Source of the DNA: Dromaius novaehollandiae
Lineage: Eukaryota; Chordata; Aves; Casuariiformes; Dromaiidae
DNA: 64,000 nucleotides
Assembly: GCF_036370855.1 (NCBI RefSeq)
Contig: NC_088098.1
Coordinates: forward strand, 136,172,721-136,236,720
Direction of reading: 5' to 3'
The notes below the pieces were generated by a model. It did not search any database and was not told the DNA's origin. It saw only the letters and a program-made list of their open reading frames with translations. Shown piece after piece: positions 35,648 to 49,600 of the stretch. The position numbers and the translations under genes were made by a program. Numbering within the stretch: the first letter of the stretch is position 1; every line of letters begins with the position of its first letter.

Positions 35648-38600
35648 CTGGAAGAACAAAGGGAAATGCAACAAAGGGAGATTAGCAACTCGCTTTGACC
35701 AGTAGCTGACTCTTTTTCCCTGTGTGGTAGCTTGGGGGCTAATGCATGCAAGGCAGCACAATGACAGCAGGGGAACTGGACTGCAGGTCAACACAGAGTA
35801 AAGAACCTTCCTTGCCTCTCCTCACCCACCCTTCCCCTAAAAATAAATGATTTTGCAAATTCATTAAATAATGAAATACAGTCTTTCTTTTCCTGTTCAG
35901 AGATAAACTTCCAATGGCTTGTCATTTAGTAAAACCCTCTCTCAGGTAACAAAAGTGCAGATGCCATCATTAATTATCTGCTAGGATAGGAGCCTGGGTT
36001 ACTTCACAGAGCCCAGAGGCAGGACTTTTTACCTTGGGGCCATGTGGTATATGTACACAAATGTGCTGCCAACTGCTCATGGCCTGCAGAGACCAAGTGC
36101 AGTACCTGGAGGCCAAAGGAACTGGAGAAACAGAAAGAGAAAAGTCTATATTTAGAGAAACAAGGCAGTTCAGAGGTTGGCCCTTCAGCTGAAAGAGCTG
36201 GGGCCATGAGGAGTAGACGATGTAGGTGGTGAATAGATAGACGATCATCTCTCTAGCAAAATTTGAGCTACATTAGAAGGAGGTGTGTTTTTACAATATC
36301 AGCTAGCAGGCAATATAACCTTCACACAGACAAGCCACCCTTTTGTTTTATTTAGATGTAAAGGCTTGGAGTCAACCCAAGGGTATTGCTCAACTGTAGT
36401 GAACTGAGGTAAACCGTACTTTTCCTTTTCTCCACCAGCATTGCACACTAAGGTAACAGCACCACTGAAAAACACATCTTTCCTCCTAATGAAGAAACGA
36501 ACCATGCCAGAGGTCAGGCAAAGGAAGAAGACAGACAGAGTTGTCCGGAAAAGCCTGCTGGAATACACTGCACCCTGGGTGAGTTGCACAGCCAGAAGTT
36601 TGCAGGCACAGAAAGTATAACGCCGCTGCCTTTTCAGGACTTTGTATCGTTCTTCTCTCTGGTAATTCCTGCACTTCTTCCCAGACACTTCTGTGCAATT
36701 TGTTGCCACCTGCTCCCTGGATTTGAGTGTGATCTCAATGGCTTGAAACTCCACATGGCCCTTAGGGACCCCTGCCCTTGCTCCAGCTTTCAGGCAGCTG
36801 CGACGCCTAGTCAAGTTCTTGGGCTGCCCCTAATTGTCACTCAGTGGGAGTTATGGCCAAGGTGAAAATAAATCAAAGAAGGGCAGCATGGATGGGAAAG
36901 GGTAATGCAGATTTTGATCAAAGTTTGATCGTTTCATTTTTCTGAGGAAAATTGTCCTTGGTTAAAAGTCAGAGGATGAGGTCTCAAAAATGTGAAACTT
37001 CCAGAAAATCTTTTTTGTAGAATTTTCTCCTCCCTTTAATATACCACTGTTCACATGGCCACATGTATTGTTTTGCTGGTAGTGTACCACATTTGGGGCA
37101 GGCTTTGTGCTTTGTGTGTGGCTCTGAGAAGTCCTCCTGCCCATTTTTTATTATTCACCTGCAAGATTGCACATTCTCACCTCCCAGGCTGTAGAAGTAA
37201 ATCAGAAATTTAGCAGCTCACATAAGCTGATGTTTGCTCAGGGCAGCAGCAAGCGGGGAGCAGGCAGGAGAGACCTGGCAAGCCCATTTTGACTTTATTT
37301 TGTGCCCCTTTAATGGCACCAACTGAAAATCAGCCATTGAGCTTGGAAAGGATTGACATGTACCAGATGATAATGTCTCCAGAGAGTGGGCTGAAAATTA
37401 AATCCTTTGAGAACAGGCTCTCCACAGCTGAACCATGTATTCTTTTTAAATGTATCCTTAATTTGATACAGGGCTACTGAAGCTACATCTGCACTATAAA
37501 GAAAGGAAGCAACGCAATAAAGAAATCAATACCAGTTATCTCAGATGGAGACCTATAGCTCCCAAATGCACTGCAGGACTGGATGATGGACTAATGGTGC
37601 TAGACTGCAGCCTGTCCTTTTGCTTTCTTTAGAGTTGTCTCCCCAAAACCAAAGGGCGAAAGGGCTGCTTTTACTACTCACTTTACTGTCTCTAATCAAA
37701 ACAGTCATTGAATCAGCAGAAAAAATGGCCTGCAGGGGAAGAAGATTTATGCATGTTCAGAAAGTAAAAAGAATAAGGATTTCATGAGTTGCACATCATT
37801 TAATGGGCAGAAAACACAGTTTTCCGCCCCTGCTGTTTCACCTTATCATCAGAAGGCCACATGAGAAGATTATGTTAGGGCAGCCTAAGGTGGAGATGTG
37901 AGCTTGGAGCAATTATATGGACATTCATTCAGTTGAAGAATGGCTTGTGACAGTTTAGTTTAAGTTGAAGCACTCCTCGGTTGAAAGGAAGGGCATATGC
38001 CAAGGTAAATAAGTTGTTTAGAAACAAGTTAGCCTGCTGCTACTTTCTTAGTTAGACAAGCCCAAGGCTCAAATGTATCTGAATTTAAGCAATGATAAGA
38101 TACCCAGTTGCTCATGTAGAATTTGGATTTCCTTCTGGAGATGAATCTTTTTCCCTACAGTTGTTTAGGAGTAGTCAAGAGCAAATAGCCTCCAGCTGAA
38201 AGTCTGGAGTTAGACTGCCTAAATACAGGTTAACTCCTCTCACTTGGTGCTGGACTCATACATTTTCAATCACACATTTTCAAACAGTGCATGAGAATCA
38301 CTTGCAACACTCGCGTTCCAGCTGAGCCACCCTGACTGATAGCTCTGCTGCAGGACAGTCAGGGGAGTTTTGTGAAAAGCCCCATTCATGAGCGACAGAA
38401 ACAGAGGTAACACTGCTTACAAGGGTGAAAAGGGCAGTTAAAAGACTGCGTTAGTACAGAGGAAAAGGCCTGCTTATATAAATCGAAGACTGACTAATGT
38501 AAAAACTGAAGCTACTAGCTATTGGACCAGAAGGAGATTGACAGAAATCTGCCTTATTAGAAGGCAAATAACAAGTGGATAGGCTATTCTGTCCAACACC

Positions 38601-41600
38601 ACTCTTCTCTGGAGACCACAGAAAAAGTAGCATTTGTAGAGGGAGAATTAAGCCTGAGGGATTTCACAGAGAGAAGACAGACTGTCCTTTTCTCCTGAGA
38701 TTTAGCCTTGATTTCCACACTGCAAAGATCACATCATCCACAAGACTTGTAATTGCAGTGCACCTGTGGAGACCCCACACCACTGCTGCTGTGAGGACCC
38801 AACGCCAGGGTCCCAGAACAAAGCCCACACCGTTCTGCTCCGTCCTCCTTCCCCGAGGCTTTTGTGACCAGTCTCCACTCTCCTGCCCTTCTCCAGTTTG
38901 TACTGGTGTCTGAACACTGCACAGCACTAGCAGAGCAAGCTCCTGGGGATGAGCTGGAGTGGCTGCAAGCGTGGAGAGGCATTGCCACTCTCACAGGCAG
39001 CTTTGCACCCCGCCGTCCTCCCTGACCAACTAGTGCATCCTGCACCAGGAGGGCTGGCACACAAGCTGCCTCCTGCACTTGCATCCCTTCACTGTGCTAT
39101 TGCTTTGTCCCTTCTGCTTTTTCATTCCTGAAAACTGAATAGCAGACGCAGCGTTTTGCTCTGTGTGAAGAGGGACCACTTTGCAGAACAAGATTTTATC
39201 CAAGATCTTCTCTCTGATAAAGCAACTTTGAGAAGTTTTTTCTTCTGTGTAACTCCTCAGCTTCAATTTCAAAACACCATCCTTAGCTCTGCCTCTTTTC
39301 TTGCATCCTAGTCAATACCTCCCCAGACTTTGGCATGAGTTCCCTGCTGTGTTTGCCATGGTAACCACACTGCCAAAGTCCCTGAACTTAGAAACATGAG
39401 AAGATTTCTTTAACTGTTTAGTGTTGTGCCATGACAAGTTTGTGTTCAATCGTTTTGATTCTTTAAGACCATTCAGTCTATTAAAATTAGCACAACAGAT
39501 GCATGCTGTCCAAGTATGAATTTCCCTCTATGCAGTCCAAACCAGCACACTCTTAACTCCCCTTAACTTGTTAACTCTTAAGAAGGAATGAGGATTTTTG
39601 AGGAAAATAAAATCTGTACCTGTTTCCTCACATGTATATTTCCTTCCGCGGGGATGTTGTAAGCGCTCCGGATCAAATTCTTAGCAATGAAATAATAATA
39701 TATTGAAATGACAGACAGGGGAATGATATAAAAGATCAGAAATGATGCCATTGAGTGAATTTTGGGATGTAGCCCGTCAGAATGTGGGTAAGGAGCACAG
39801 CTGATGAAGGTTTTATTAGTGCCTTTGTCATGGAAGGGGTGCAAATCAGAAAACACAGCTTCAGGAATGGCAAGCAACATGGAAACAATCCAGATTATAG
39901 CAGCTCTCATACAAATCTTCATCAGTGCATGGGATGCTTGGATCTCCATTGGTCTTACTATAGCTTTATACCTAAGAAAAGAAGAAAGAAATCATTTACT
40001 GACCTCAACACTGATCAGTTAGAATACTTGGGCAATTTATTTGTGCTTGTCATTCATAGATCCCTTCCATCTATAAAAAGCATACAAAAATCATTTTTAC
40101 TCATGGCTGACAAATTTTTTTAAATGATGTTTTAAATTTCAGTTTTTGATGGATTCCTCATTTCAAAGCAGAGCCACCTGACATGAGTTCATTCAGTTTC
40201 ATGTGTATTGATTCTCAGTTTATTCAGTTTGCAATTGATCTGACAAAGCACAGTGCTGCTTGACATTAATATGTATATGTCCAAATAACATAAAGATAGG
40301 AAGTGTAATCATAGGGTTCTATTGAAAAACATGTGACAATTTACACCCCTTCGCAGAACACTGTTCAGGGAAACTAGAGGGGTTACTGAATTTGCAGGCA
40401 TTGCCACATATTTCTTTTAGAGCTGTGAGTACACAGCCTTTTGCAAGCCAACTCTCATGTTTTCAGAGGCTGCAAAGAGCATGTTGCCCATTTTGATTGC
40501 TGTTTGGTGGTGTAGTTGACATTTGTCAGTTGTCCATAACTCAGTATAGCCAGAGCTGCTAACTGACTTGCTTAAAGAAAAGTATTGCTTGCTATGCTAA
40601 ATACATAGATGACAGTTTTTGATTTGCTATTTTGTCTTTCACAAATTCAGCCTTTCACAAAATTGTGTTTTAGAATCCAAGAAAATGACAGCAGCAAACT
40701 TATTTGAACCTGATGTGTGGAATGGGAAGACCAGAGAACAAAAGAGCCCTGGTCTGGCAGGAATGGACACTACAGATAAATTACAATTCACACAAATATT
40801 TAAGGAAAACTCCAGAAGAAAAAAAATAGGAAGAAATATCTACGACTTTCATAAATTATTATACAGGTTCACTATCATAACAATTACAGTCTTGCTATTT
40901 CCAGTGAATTGCTCTGTTGGATGTTCTTTCCAGGATCTACCTCTCACACTGGCCATGGCTCACTTGGCCCTTGGTCTCTGTCCGCTCTGTGGGGTTGCCA
41001 AGACCCTGGGCCCTCAGCTGCCCTGGCCTGTTTTTGGCGTGGCAGTGCACTTGCCCAGTCCCCATGTGGCTGCTCCAGAGTATGTTTCTCAGCTCCTTCC
41101 AGGGTCCCAGCTCTCCCACTGGTTGAACTGGGCCCTGAGATGGGAGCGGGGGGTAGTGAGTATAGCACTCTGCCCAAGACATGACAGCACACGCCAGGAC
41201 TCAGCCGCCCGGCAGCCTGAATATGAGCTCCAGGCACATGGCATACATGTGTGACAGGTGCCCTATATACTGTAGTCTGCATTACCATAAAGCTTATCAT
41301 TTTATAGGTGAGTCTATCAGTCATACACTGTTTTTTTTTTTTCCGCAGAATTGCTTCACTTACAGGACAACCACACATTCAACCTTGAGTTAGAAACACT
41401 CTGCTTAGCACACCTCATCTCTCTCTCTGTGTGTATATATATGTGTACATATGTATGTCTGTATTTTTATATGCATACATGTATATTTATATAGAAATAT
41501 ATATAAATATGTACATATAAACTTTATATTTAAAGACTGTATCTGGACATCTTCCCATCTGCAGACGTTTCTCCATACGCTCCCATGGGTGTCTAGAGTA

Positions 41601-44600
41601 GCTGTTTTTCAGCCCTTTAATGGCCTGCAGACATCATGCTCATTAGTCTTTTGTTTAACTGCTTATTTGCCAAGCTCTCCCCTTTGCTATAGCTATACAG
41701 CTATAGTAGCCAGACACAGTATTTTTCATGCTTGCCTAGCACTGCTTTAACTTGTACTCTGAAGTTGGAGGTTAAGTGTGCTACAACTGTTGCAGTAATA
41801 AAATGGAAGAGATAGGCAGATTACTAAAACAATGCAGCTAAAATAGCTTACGTTATAATCTGGTTCACCAGTTATATATTATTGACAGAAGCACTAGCTA
41901 ACTGAAAATCTTCAGTAAACCTTAAAGAGAATAAATACAAAAGGAAACGAATTACATATCAAGGTATCAAAAAATTTAGTTAATTCCAAGCTCCTTCTCT
42001 AGGTGTTTATTGTATGCTTATCATCATGGCATATTAGCATAATTATTTCAGTAATTTTCTTATATATAATGTAGCCAGCTGAGAGAATATTTTCCAGTGT
42101 TAATTTCCAGTAATGTGAATGAATTGAAATATACAGAGAAAGAGAGATTCTGTTTTATTTTTACGAACATAAATAGATTAGGAAGAGTCAGAAAATGAAT
42201 CCATTTCAAGTTATTAGCACATTTTATTTAGAGATGGCATTTCCAAACAATATAATTTTGAAAGAACGTAATTACAAATGGCTAGGAATGCTGGCACTGA
42301 TTATTAGGCATTTAGTTTATTTTATAAAGCCTGCTACAACAGATATAAAGAAGATCTATGAAAGGTTTGGGTTGCCAGGATCTCAGTGTAAACCCAAATC
42401 ATGAGGTCAAAAGTACAAAAAGATAAACTGGAAAAAAAGAAGCTAGAAAAAAAGGTTTTGAAAATGTAGGTTCTCAGACATAGGAACATGGGTACATGTT
42501 TTCTTACAAGGCTGACAGTTGAATCAAATTATTTTGCTGACTATCTGTATGACTTACTTTATGGTGAGCTAACTTACTCAGAGATCTTCAGTAATTTATT
42601 TTCATCTGAGTATTAATGCTTAATTGGTCAGTATTGACCTAATGGGAATCTTTATTTCCAGCTGCATTACTGCTATTTTAATGAGTCTCTCCCTAGCTTA
42701 TGTTTCAACAGCCCTATTTTCCCACATCAGTTTTGGTTCTGACTGCAGAAGTTTATTCTCTGCAGGGACACACTGGTGTGTGCACAGGCCATCTCCCAGC
42801 ACTGGGGCTGGGGGGGCTCTGGAAGAGCTTCCTGTTGGTCTGTGCTCAGAAAAAGAAAAAGCTGCATCTCTCGGCTGATTAGTGAACACAGCTCATTTCC
42901 TTACTCCTCTACTTTTCCACACTACTTTCAAGAGGGGCCAATCCTGAATTTTATAATTTGGTTAAAATTTCTTAAGAATTGGAGCAAGGTGGACTGGTTT
43001 TGAGCAGCAACTAGTCCTGTTTTTCAGCATCTGTATTTTCAGCTTATGTGTCAAATATGATTTCAAGCTTTCCACAGCTTGTCCAGTGCCTCTTCTTTTT
43101 TTAACGAGCTAGTCTTTCCCTTATCAGCTGCATCAGGAGCTACATGCCCACTCCTACTCAGAAAAAGAATAGCTCTGGGAGCCATTGCTACTTTTCCTGC
43201 TAAATGGCTGGGCCTCCGCATGCGACAGCAAGCTCCCCCCATCCCGCAGAGATACTCTGCTCTCCCCTGGGCCATCGCTAGAGAGTTTTGCCATGCCTGG
43301 GAAAAGCTGTGATGTTCTCCCCCAAATTGCTGAGCACAGTTTTTCCTGCTCTGCACAATCAAATCAGTTGTGATCAGCATCACAGCAACGAGCTCAGTCT
43401 TGGACACTTCTGATTTCTATGATAGGCCATCCCTGTGAGACACGAGCAATGTCTAATCCATGCCATTTGCATCTCCAGCAAAGAGGTTTTAACTCTTAGC
43501 ATTGTTAGCACTACAGCACTTCACACTGTCTCCTGTGAAAAGTACAGGTGGAGAGTAAGAAGCTCAGGTGTAAATGGCCACCCTGTGGCTGACTGAATTT
43601 GGATGAATTTAGATGAATCCAGTTCCCCATATCTGCTTTAGACCATGGGGGTGCAATGCATCTACCTTCCTAAAACTATCTGAGAGCAAAGCATCTACCT
43701 AGGCTTCTGCTATAGTCAGTGGAGAGAGAGGCAATTCCAGGGGTAATTCCTCCAGTCCTGAAACAGACATCTGAGAGGGGTGGAGTGGTAAATCCTGGGG
43801 AGTTGCCTCTCTTTCCACTTTCTGTAGAGGGAGTCTGGGCAATGAGAGGACTAGCTTCATAGGCAATTTCAGGTGGCTAAATTTAGGAGTGAGCCTGAGG
43901 TACTTAACTTTCCCATACTTAGCTTCCAGCATTTGAATAATCCAATCCACTTTGAAGAACACTTTGATGAATATGTCCACACACCTTGGCGGAGTTATGG
44001 ACCTAAGTGGCCAGCAGAGTGAGTGCTTATGCAAAGTTCTTACACAGTGTTATTTTCAACCCATGCAGTATTATGAGATCTAAGAGTATGTGTCACATTA
44101 AACTCAGATTGTCTGCAATGAACCCCGCCATGGCTTTGGGTTTATCACCTCTGCTTCCTCTCCCATTCCATCTCTCTCTCTCTTTAATTGTTGTATGATA
44201 CTGCTGTGTTTCAGGTGAACTCCCTTCCCAACCTGCTCTTAAAGAAATTCTTAAAAAAGAATAAAAATCAAAGATATGATTCATGCACCACAATAAAGGC
44301 CAAAGCTTAAAAAGAAAAATGTGCCTTCTGAATACTCAGTTGAATAAAAAAATGATATAATTAAGAACTTGTGTCAACTGAGATCTCTCTCCAGTTTTCA
44401 AATGGCCCAGATGAAAATGACTGGGTTGCTGATTTGCTGGAAATATGAATGAAATGCTGACCTTTGCTGTCACTCAGTCTTTGGACTTCTCTGTTCCCAT
44501 TGCACTTGCTAGGCTGCAACCTACCTTGCACACTGCAGCTACAAATGACTTTCTGGCTGGGACAAATGCTGGTGTTCTCTGTGTTTCAGGGTCTCATTCT

Positions 44601-46635
44601 CTGCCATCACAAATAAATTACACATGGGATTTCAAAAAAAAAAAAAAAGAAAAGAAAAAGAATCAGCCCATCATTTTAAATCCACTTAAGTGCAATAATC
44701 ACAGGAAAACCTCAGAAGTATTGGCTAGGAGTTTTGGCCAAGAGTGAACATCTCTTTGTAAGGCTCTGGCAAATAAAAGCTGTTCCCCAAGGTGCCTTTA
44801 GGATTCACCCCACAGGGGAATTCACACCTTCACCTTCTGTAACTGCTCTGATGTGGTCCCTATTCTCAAGAGTCAGTCTCCAAGCCTCGGAGGAGGAACC
44901 TGGTCATGGAGCTGCTTCAGCCCAGTGGCTCAAGCTGCACAAAGGATTTGTGGGAAGGCTGGCACTGTGCGGCACAACATGACTCCTCCGCTTTCTGCGA
45001 CAGGGCTAGCAGGGGCTGGGCCAGTGCTACCTGGGCATCCTAATGAAACCTCACCCAGTGCAGGGTCTTTGACAAAAGAATTCAGTAGCATATGGTGCAC
45101 AGTCATTTCTCAACCTAATCCCAGCAACCAGAATTCAATTTCTGATTGAATTTGTTATAACTGATAGAATTAGAAAAAGTATTGGAGAAAAGATTGGTAG
45201 GAGCCCAAAGAGTGTTTGCTTCTCCATTGAATCCTGGCAAACATCCTGTATCTGTCACTTAAGATCTGTATTGTGCTCATTGGATAACTGTTTCTCACCA
45301 CTGAAATGACTATAAATTGCTAAAATGTGACACACACAAGGTTTTGTGTGATAAGTATTTTTCCCACCAAGGCTAATATGTCAGTGAAACTGTGGAAAGC
45401 TGTGTCATTATCCTTGTGTTAATTATAATGTTACTAACGATGACATCACCAAATGTACTCTCAAACTTTGACTATGCAAACACTGGTTAATACTATACAC
45501 TTATTCCCAAAGCCACAACTTTAAATATAAACACAGAAGCATTTTTGTCACAAGAAAAACAGTTGCAGATATATTCTCCAAAGCCACTGATCAAAATAAG
45601 GCCCCAAAAGAATGTCAGTACCCTAGATGCAGCTTCTCAGCTCATGCAAAGTATTTTAGCCATTTCTGTGCTCCACAACTGCGCAAAGAAAAAATACACA
45701 TCAGCTGAAATATAAACGGACTTTGCCCTCAAATTCATAGTGCCTGTATGCTCCTAAGCACAGAGATACGAGGGGTTGCTTTTGCTCTTACATTGGCAAA
45801 GAAAGTACCTTATCCCTAAAGTGGCAGCAGGCCCAGTGTGTCCCTCATGTTTTTTTCCCTGTCACCTTCATCCACTTACTTGCTGCCAGCTACATCAGTC
45901 ACAAAAATCAAAATAAAACAGCTAAAGCTCCAGAGGGAAATCAGTTCTTTTTCTTTGGATTTTAAATCAATTGAGCTCTATATGTCTCACTTTCTGTTTT
46001 CTGCTTCTTTAAGGAGGTATTGCTATATTGTGTGGGGAAGCTGGTGCTGTAGGCAGCCTAGCTTGCTTTCTGTTTTCTGACTGTTTTGTACTAATGCCTT
46101 TCTCCCTTCTCTTATGTCAGTAACTAAAACTAATATATATTCCCTCTACAACAGCCCTCATTGAGTGCCTGATAGGTATGGGTGACAAATAGCAAGATGG
46201 GCTTTTTAAACTGGGAGATATCACCTGTCTTTACAAGTGCCAGGTCAGTAAACCCTAATTTCAGCCAATATCACTAGTGTCTTTTTTAATAATAATAGTT
46301 CCTCTGTGACCATGAACTTAGGGATATATGGTACAACATATCAAGGTGAGACTGCAATTTCTGCCACTGGTAATGGCAAACGTCCCTCCCTTATGGCAAC
46401 AGGAGGCATCTGCAAAAGTGGATGTTCACACAGGCAGCTCACCAGGGATGTTCCTTGTGACCCAATAGGACAGCAAAGCTTTTATAGCAGCATTTACATA
46501 CATCCCTCTCATTTATTAAATGTACCTTAAAAAGAGGCACTGAAGTGCTCTCGTATCTCCTTCTCCCTCATTTTTTTCTGCAGTAGGACTGGAGCAAGAG
46601 AAAATGGCTGAAATAAGCTTTCTCACAGAGCACTA

Positions 46636-46672
<37 letters not shown>

Positions 46673-49600
46673 GTCCTGAAGATACTTCCCCCAGCCGAAC
46701 GTCTTCCCTCCACCTCCCTTCCAAAGCAAATGGGTAGTCGTGTTACGCACAGCAAGGCCCTGTGGCTCTACAAAAAAGCTGGTGAGAAATATCTGAAGTG
46801 AAAAAAATCCTCTCCATCCTTCCTACAGGGAAAAGGAATTCTGCCACTCTGGAATGGATTTGCAGGAGTACTTTAGAGTTAATGCAAGTTTAAATAATAT
46901 CATCCATTACTATGTCTTACAGAGCGTTTACATAAGAACATCCTGGCCCCCACTCCTGAATTTGTAAAAACGTCTGAAAAAATAAGTGCCTTAAAAACTG
47001 TTCAAACAAAATTTCTGAAAGCTTGCCTGTCTTTGCTTCATGACCAGCCCCATTGCTTAGACTGCAGCAGGCTGGCAGACAGATTTGTTGTCTCTCAGAC
47101 CTACTTTATGGTTTCTGTTTTTGTCTGAAGTTAGAAAGCCACTTTCAAGCTTCTGAATCTGTTTTAATTAAGCTCTAATTTGAGATATTGAGCTAATGTG
47201 TACCTGAAATTTAAATAAAAAGCGGGGTTTAGTTGGAGTGGACTGAAGTCTTAGAAAAATAGCTGTGTGGATTACTGTGAAGTAAGAATGCTGCATTCTT
47301 CCCAGCTCTAGAAGATGAGCTCCTGAAATTGCAAGTGCTTGCTATTGTAATGATGAAAGAACAGCTTTTAGTCAGTGCATTCCCATATTTCTGTTCCCAC
47401 CTGAATCCAAAAGAGGAAAAAAGCATGTACAATTCACAGTTCATCTGATCCTGAGTCATCTGTTCTGATTTGTAAGCTTAATGTGTTCACCTTGATCTGG
47501 TCTGGCCTATGAACGTAGTGAATGAAAATCTTCTCATTAAAAATTTGTAATTATGTTCTGCCAGTATCACATTATTGTTTTGTCTACGTAATCTGAAGAA
47601 CTGTCACAATTATCATGCAAAAAGCCTCAAGCAACAAAGGAAAACTTGATGCTATATGAAGACTGCATAAATGAGACATATGGAATCTTGTTGAGTGTAA
47701 AGTACAATTTTGAAAGCAATGAAAAAGTCTTTCTAAGTATCTGAAGAAATTTATGAGAAATACAATGCCCCAAACTTTCTTTATTGTTTCCACCATGAAC
47801 ACTATGAATATTTATAGTTCGAAGACAAATAATTCAATAAATCCACAAAATTGTTAGACTGTCTAACCCATCAACACACTCCTGCAATCTATTTTGGGTC
47901 TATCTGCTTTCAGCATACTTAGTTAAGATTACGATTATTATGCATGATTCTTGGGTAAACATCTGTTATTAAAATCTTTATTTTAGTAAATTGCATATGG
48001 GCACAAAGACATCTCTAATGGGCTAGTCTTAACATACATTGCCAGGTGCTCTATTAATTAACATTTCAATGGAAAAAAAAAAGATGCAGTGATGGAAGTG
48101 GCATAGTTCTTACTTTTTGAAGCCTGAGTTCAAATTTCAGTCCATATTCCTGCATACTGCTACGCCATCCTGGAATCTGGATTAATAAGAATTTCAGTCT
48201 AGGAATGACTCAGGTGAGAGTGAGAGTAGAGACAGAGCATTTTAGACAACATTTAAATTACACTGGTATATTTGGGAAGTAAAGCTTAAACAGTAACCAC
48301 TTAATAGTAACTGTCCAGAGCACAAACCATTCCATGAATTAACTATAGATATGGAAAACGATGGATGGTAAGGTTACTACAGGAATTAATGGGAGTTCTA
48401 TGGACGATGCTTTCCTTATTAGAAAGTGCCCCTTGTACCTAGGGTAACTATTCTCAGTGGATGATCTTCAGCAAAGTCTTTGAATGAAGCCCTGATCCCA
48501 AGTCAATGATTTCAGTGGGAACAGCCTAGCGGTTTGATACAGGTTTTGCAATTGGACTTGAGACTTGTCATCTGAGGGAGGGATGGTACCCATTATTTTA
48601 AAAACACCATTTGACTTCAAAACTAGTGAGTTCCCCCATACAGCCAATACTTCAGCTTGACATGTTTCTCAGCATCAGCCATCAGTATAACTGACTGGGA
48701 AAGTAAACGTATAGTGGGCAACACTAACAACACATAAGTAGTTGAGCAGTAGCTTCTCCACCTTGCCCTGAAAAAGCTCTGCCAGGAAAAAAGCTACTCT
48801 GACTGAGAGAAAAGGTGGAGTTGTGATAAAACCTCAAAGGCATAATTAAAAAAAACAATATACAATAGATGGGAAAAAAAGCAAACGTAAATGACAGCCA
48901 ATATCGGAGTTTAAAAATGTAGGTGCCTGATAAGGGAAGCTGAAGGAGCCAACACAATATCAAAGGTCACTGTATGACAGACAAATGTGCATTTTTAAAT
49001 ATATCAGGAACAAAAAAATCAGTAAGTCAGCTATACATGTAAATGGTGAAAGTATAAACGATGACGGAGACAAGGCGGAAAGCTATCGCTAGATATTAAT
49101 CTTTAAGAATAAATGCAGAGGAGGTATCCACACCATGTGTGCAGTGCTGTAGATGTAGTAGCAAGCTTGCCAGCCGTATTCAGGAAGATGTGAGCCAACA
49201 TCTGCTAACACAAAACATTTTCACACCAGCAGGCCTGAACAATTTACACCTAGGAGTATTAAAGGAACCAGACAGGGAACAACTATAACCACTGGTGTTT
49301 GTTTTTCACAAACCTTGAAGAACTAGAGAAACTCCCAAGAACTTGAGAACTGGCTCCAAGTTGTGAAGTTTCGAAAGGTGAAAGGTGTGAACAAGGAAAC
49401 TGCAAGTATTTGGATTGCCTGAGATCAACTGCTGACAGAATAATGGAGCTGTAAATACTACCAAGAAATTATGATTAACATCAGTTTCTATTGTTTAATG
49501 CATGATAGATTTTGTCAAAACAAATTGCTTCCTTTCTTTCTTTACAGGATTATCAGTCATGTGAAAAGGATGTGGGCCACATTGGCATGTAAGGGAGGTG

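Noticed and set aside
35648-35794. Open frame continuing upstream of GRPR exon 3
   Set aside because: It precedes a clean TTCTTCCAG acceptor, the translated residues do not match the receptor family, and exon 2 joins exactly in phase at 35647.
36299-36814. 171-codon minus-strand frame in GRPR intron 2
   Set aside because: No recognisable domain or splice logic; it lies inside an intron of a complete gene and has another frame overlapping on the plus strand.
41687-41706. Hairpin CTATAGCT-ATAC-AGCTATAG
   Set aside because: An 8-bp perfect stem of AT-rich sequence is expected by chance in a window this size, and no context supports a function.
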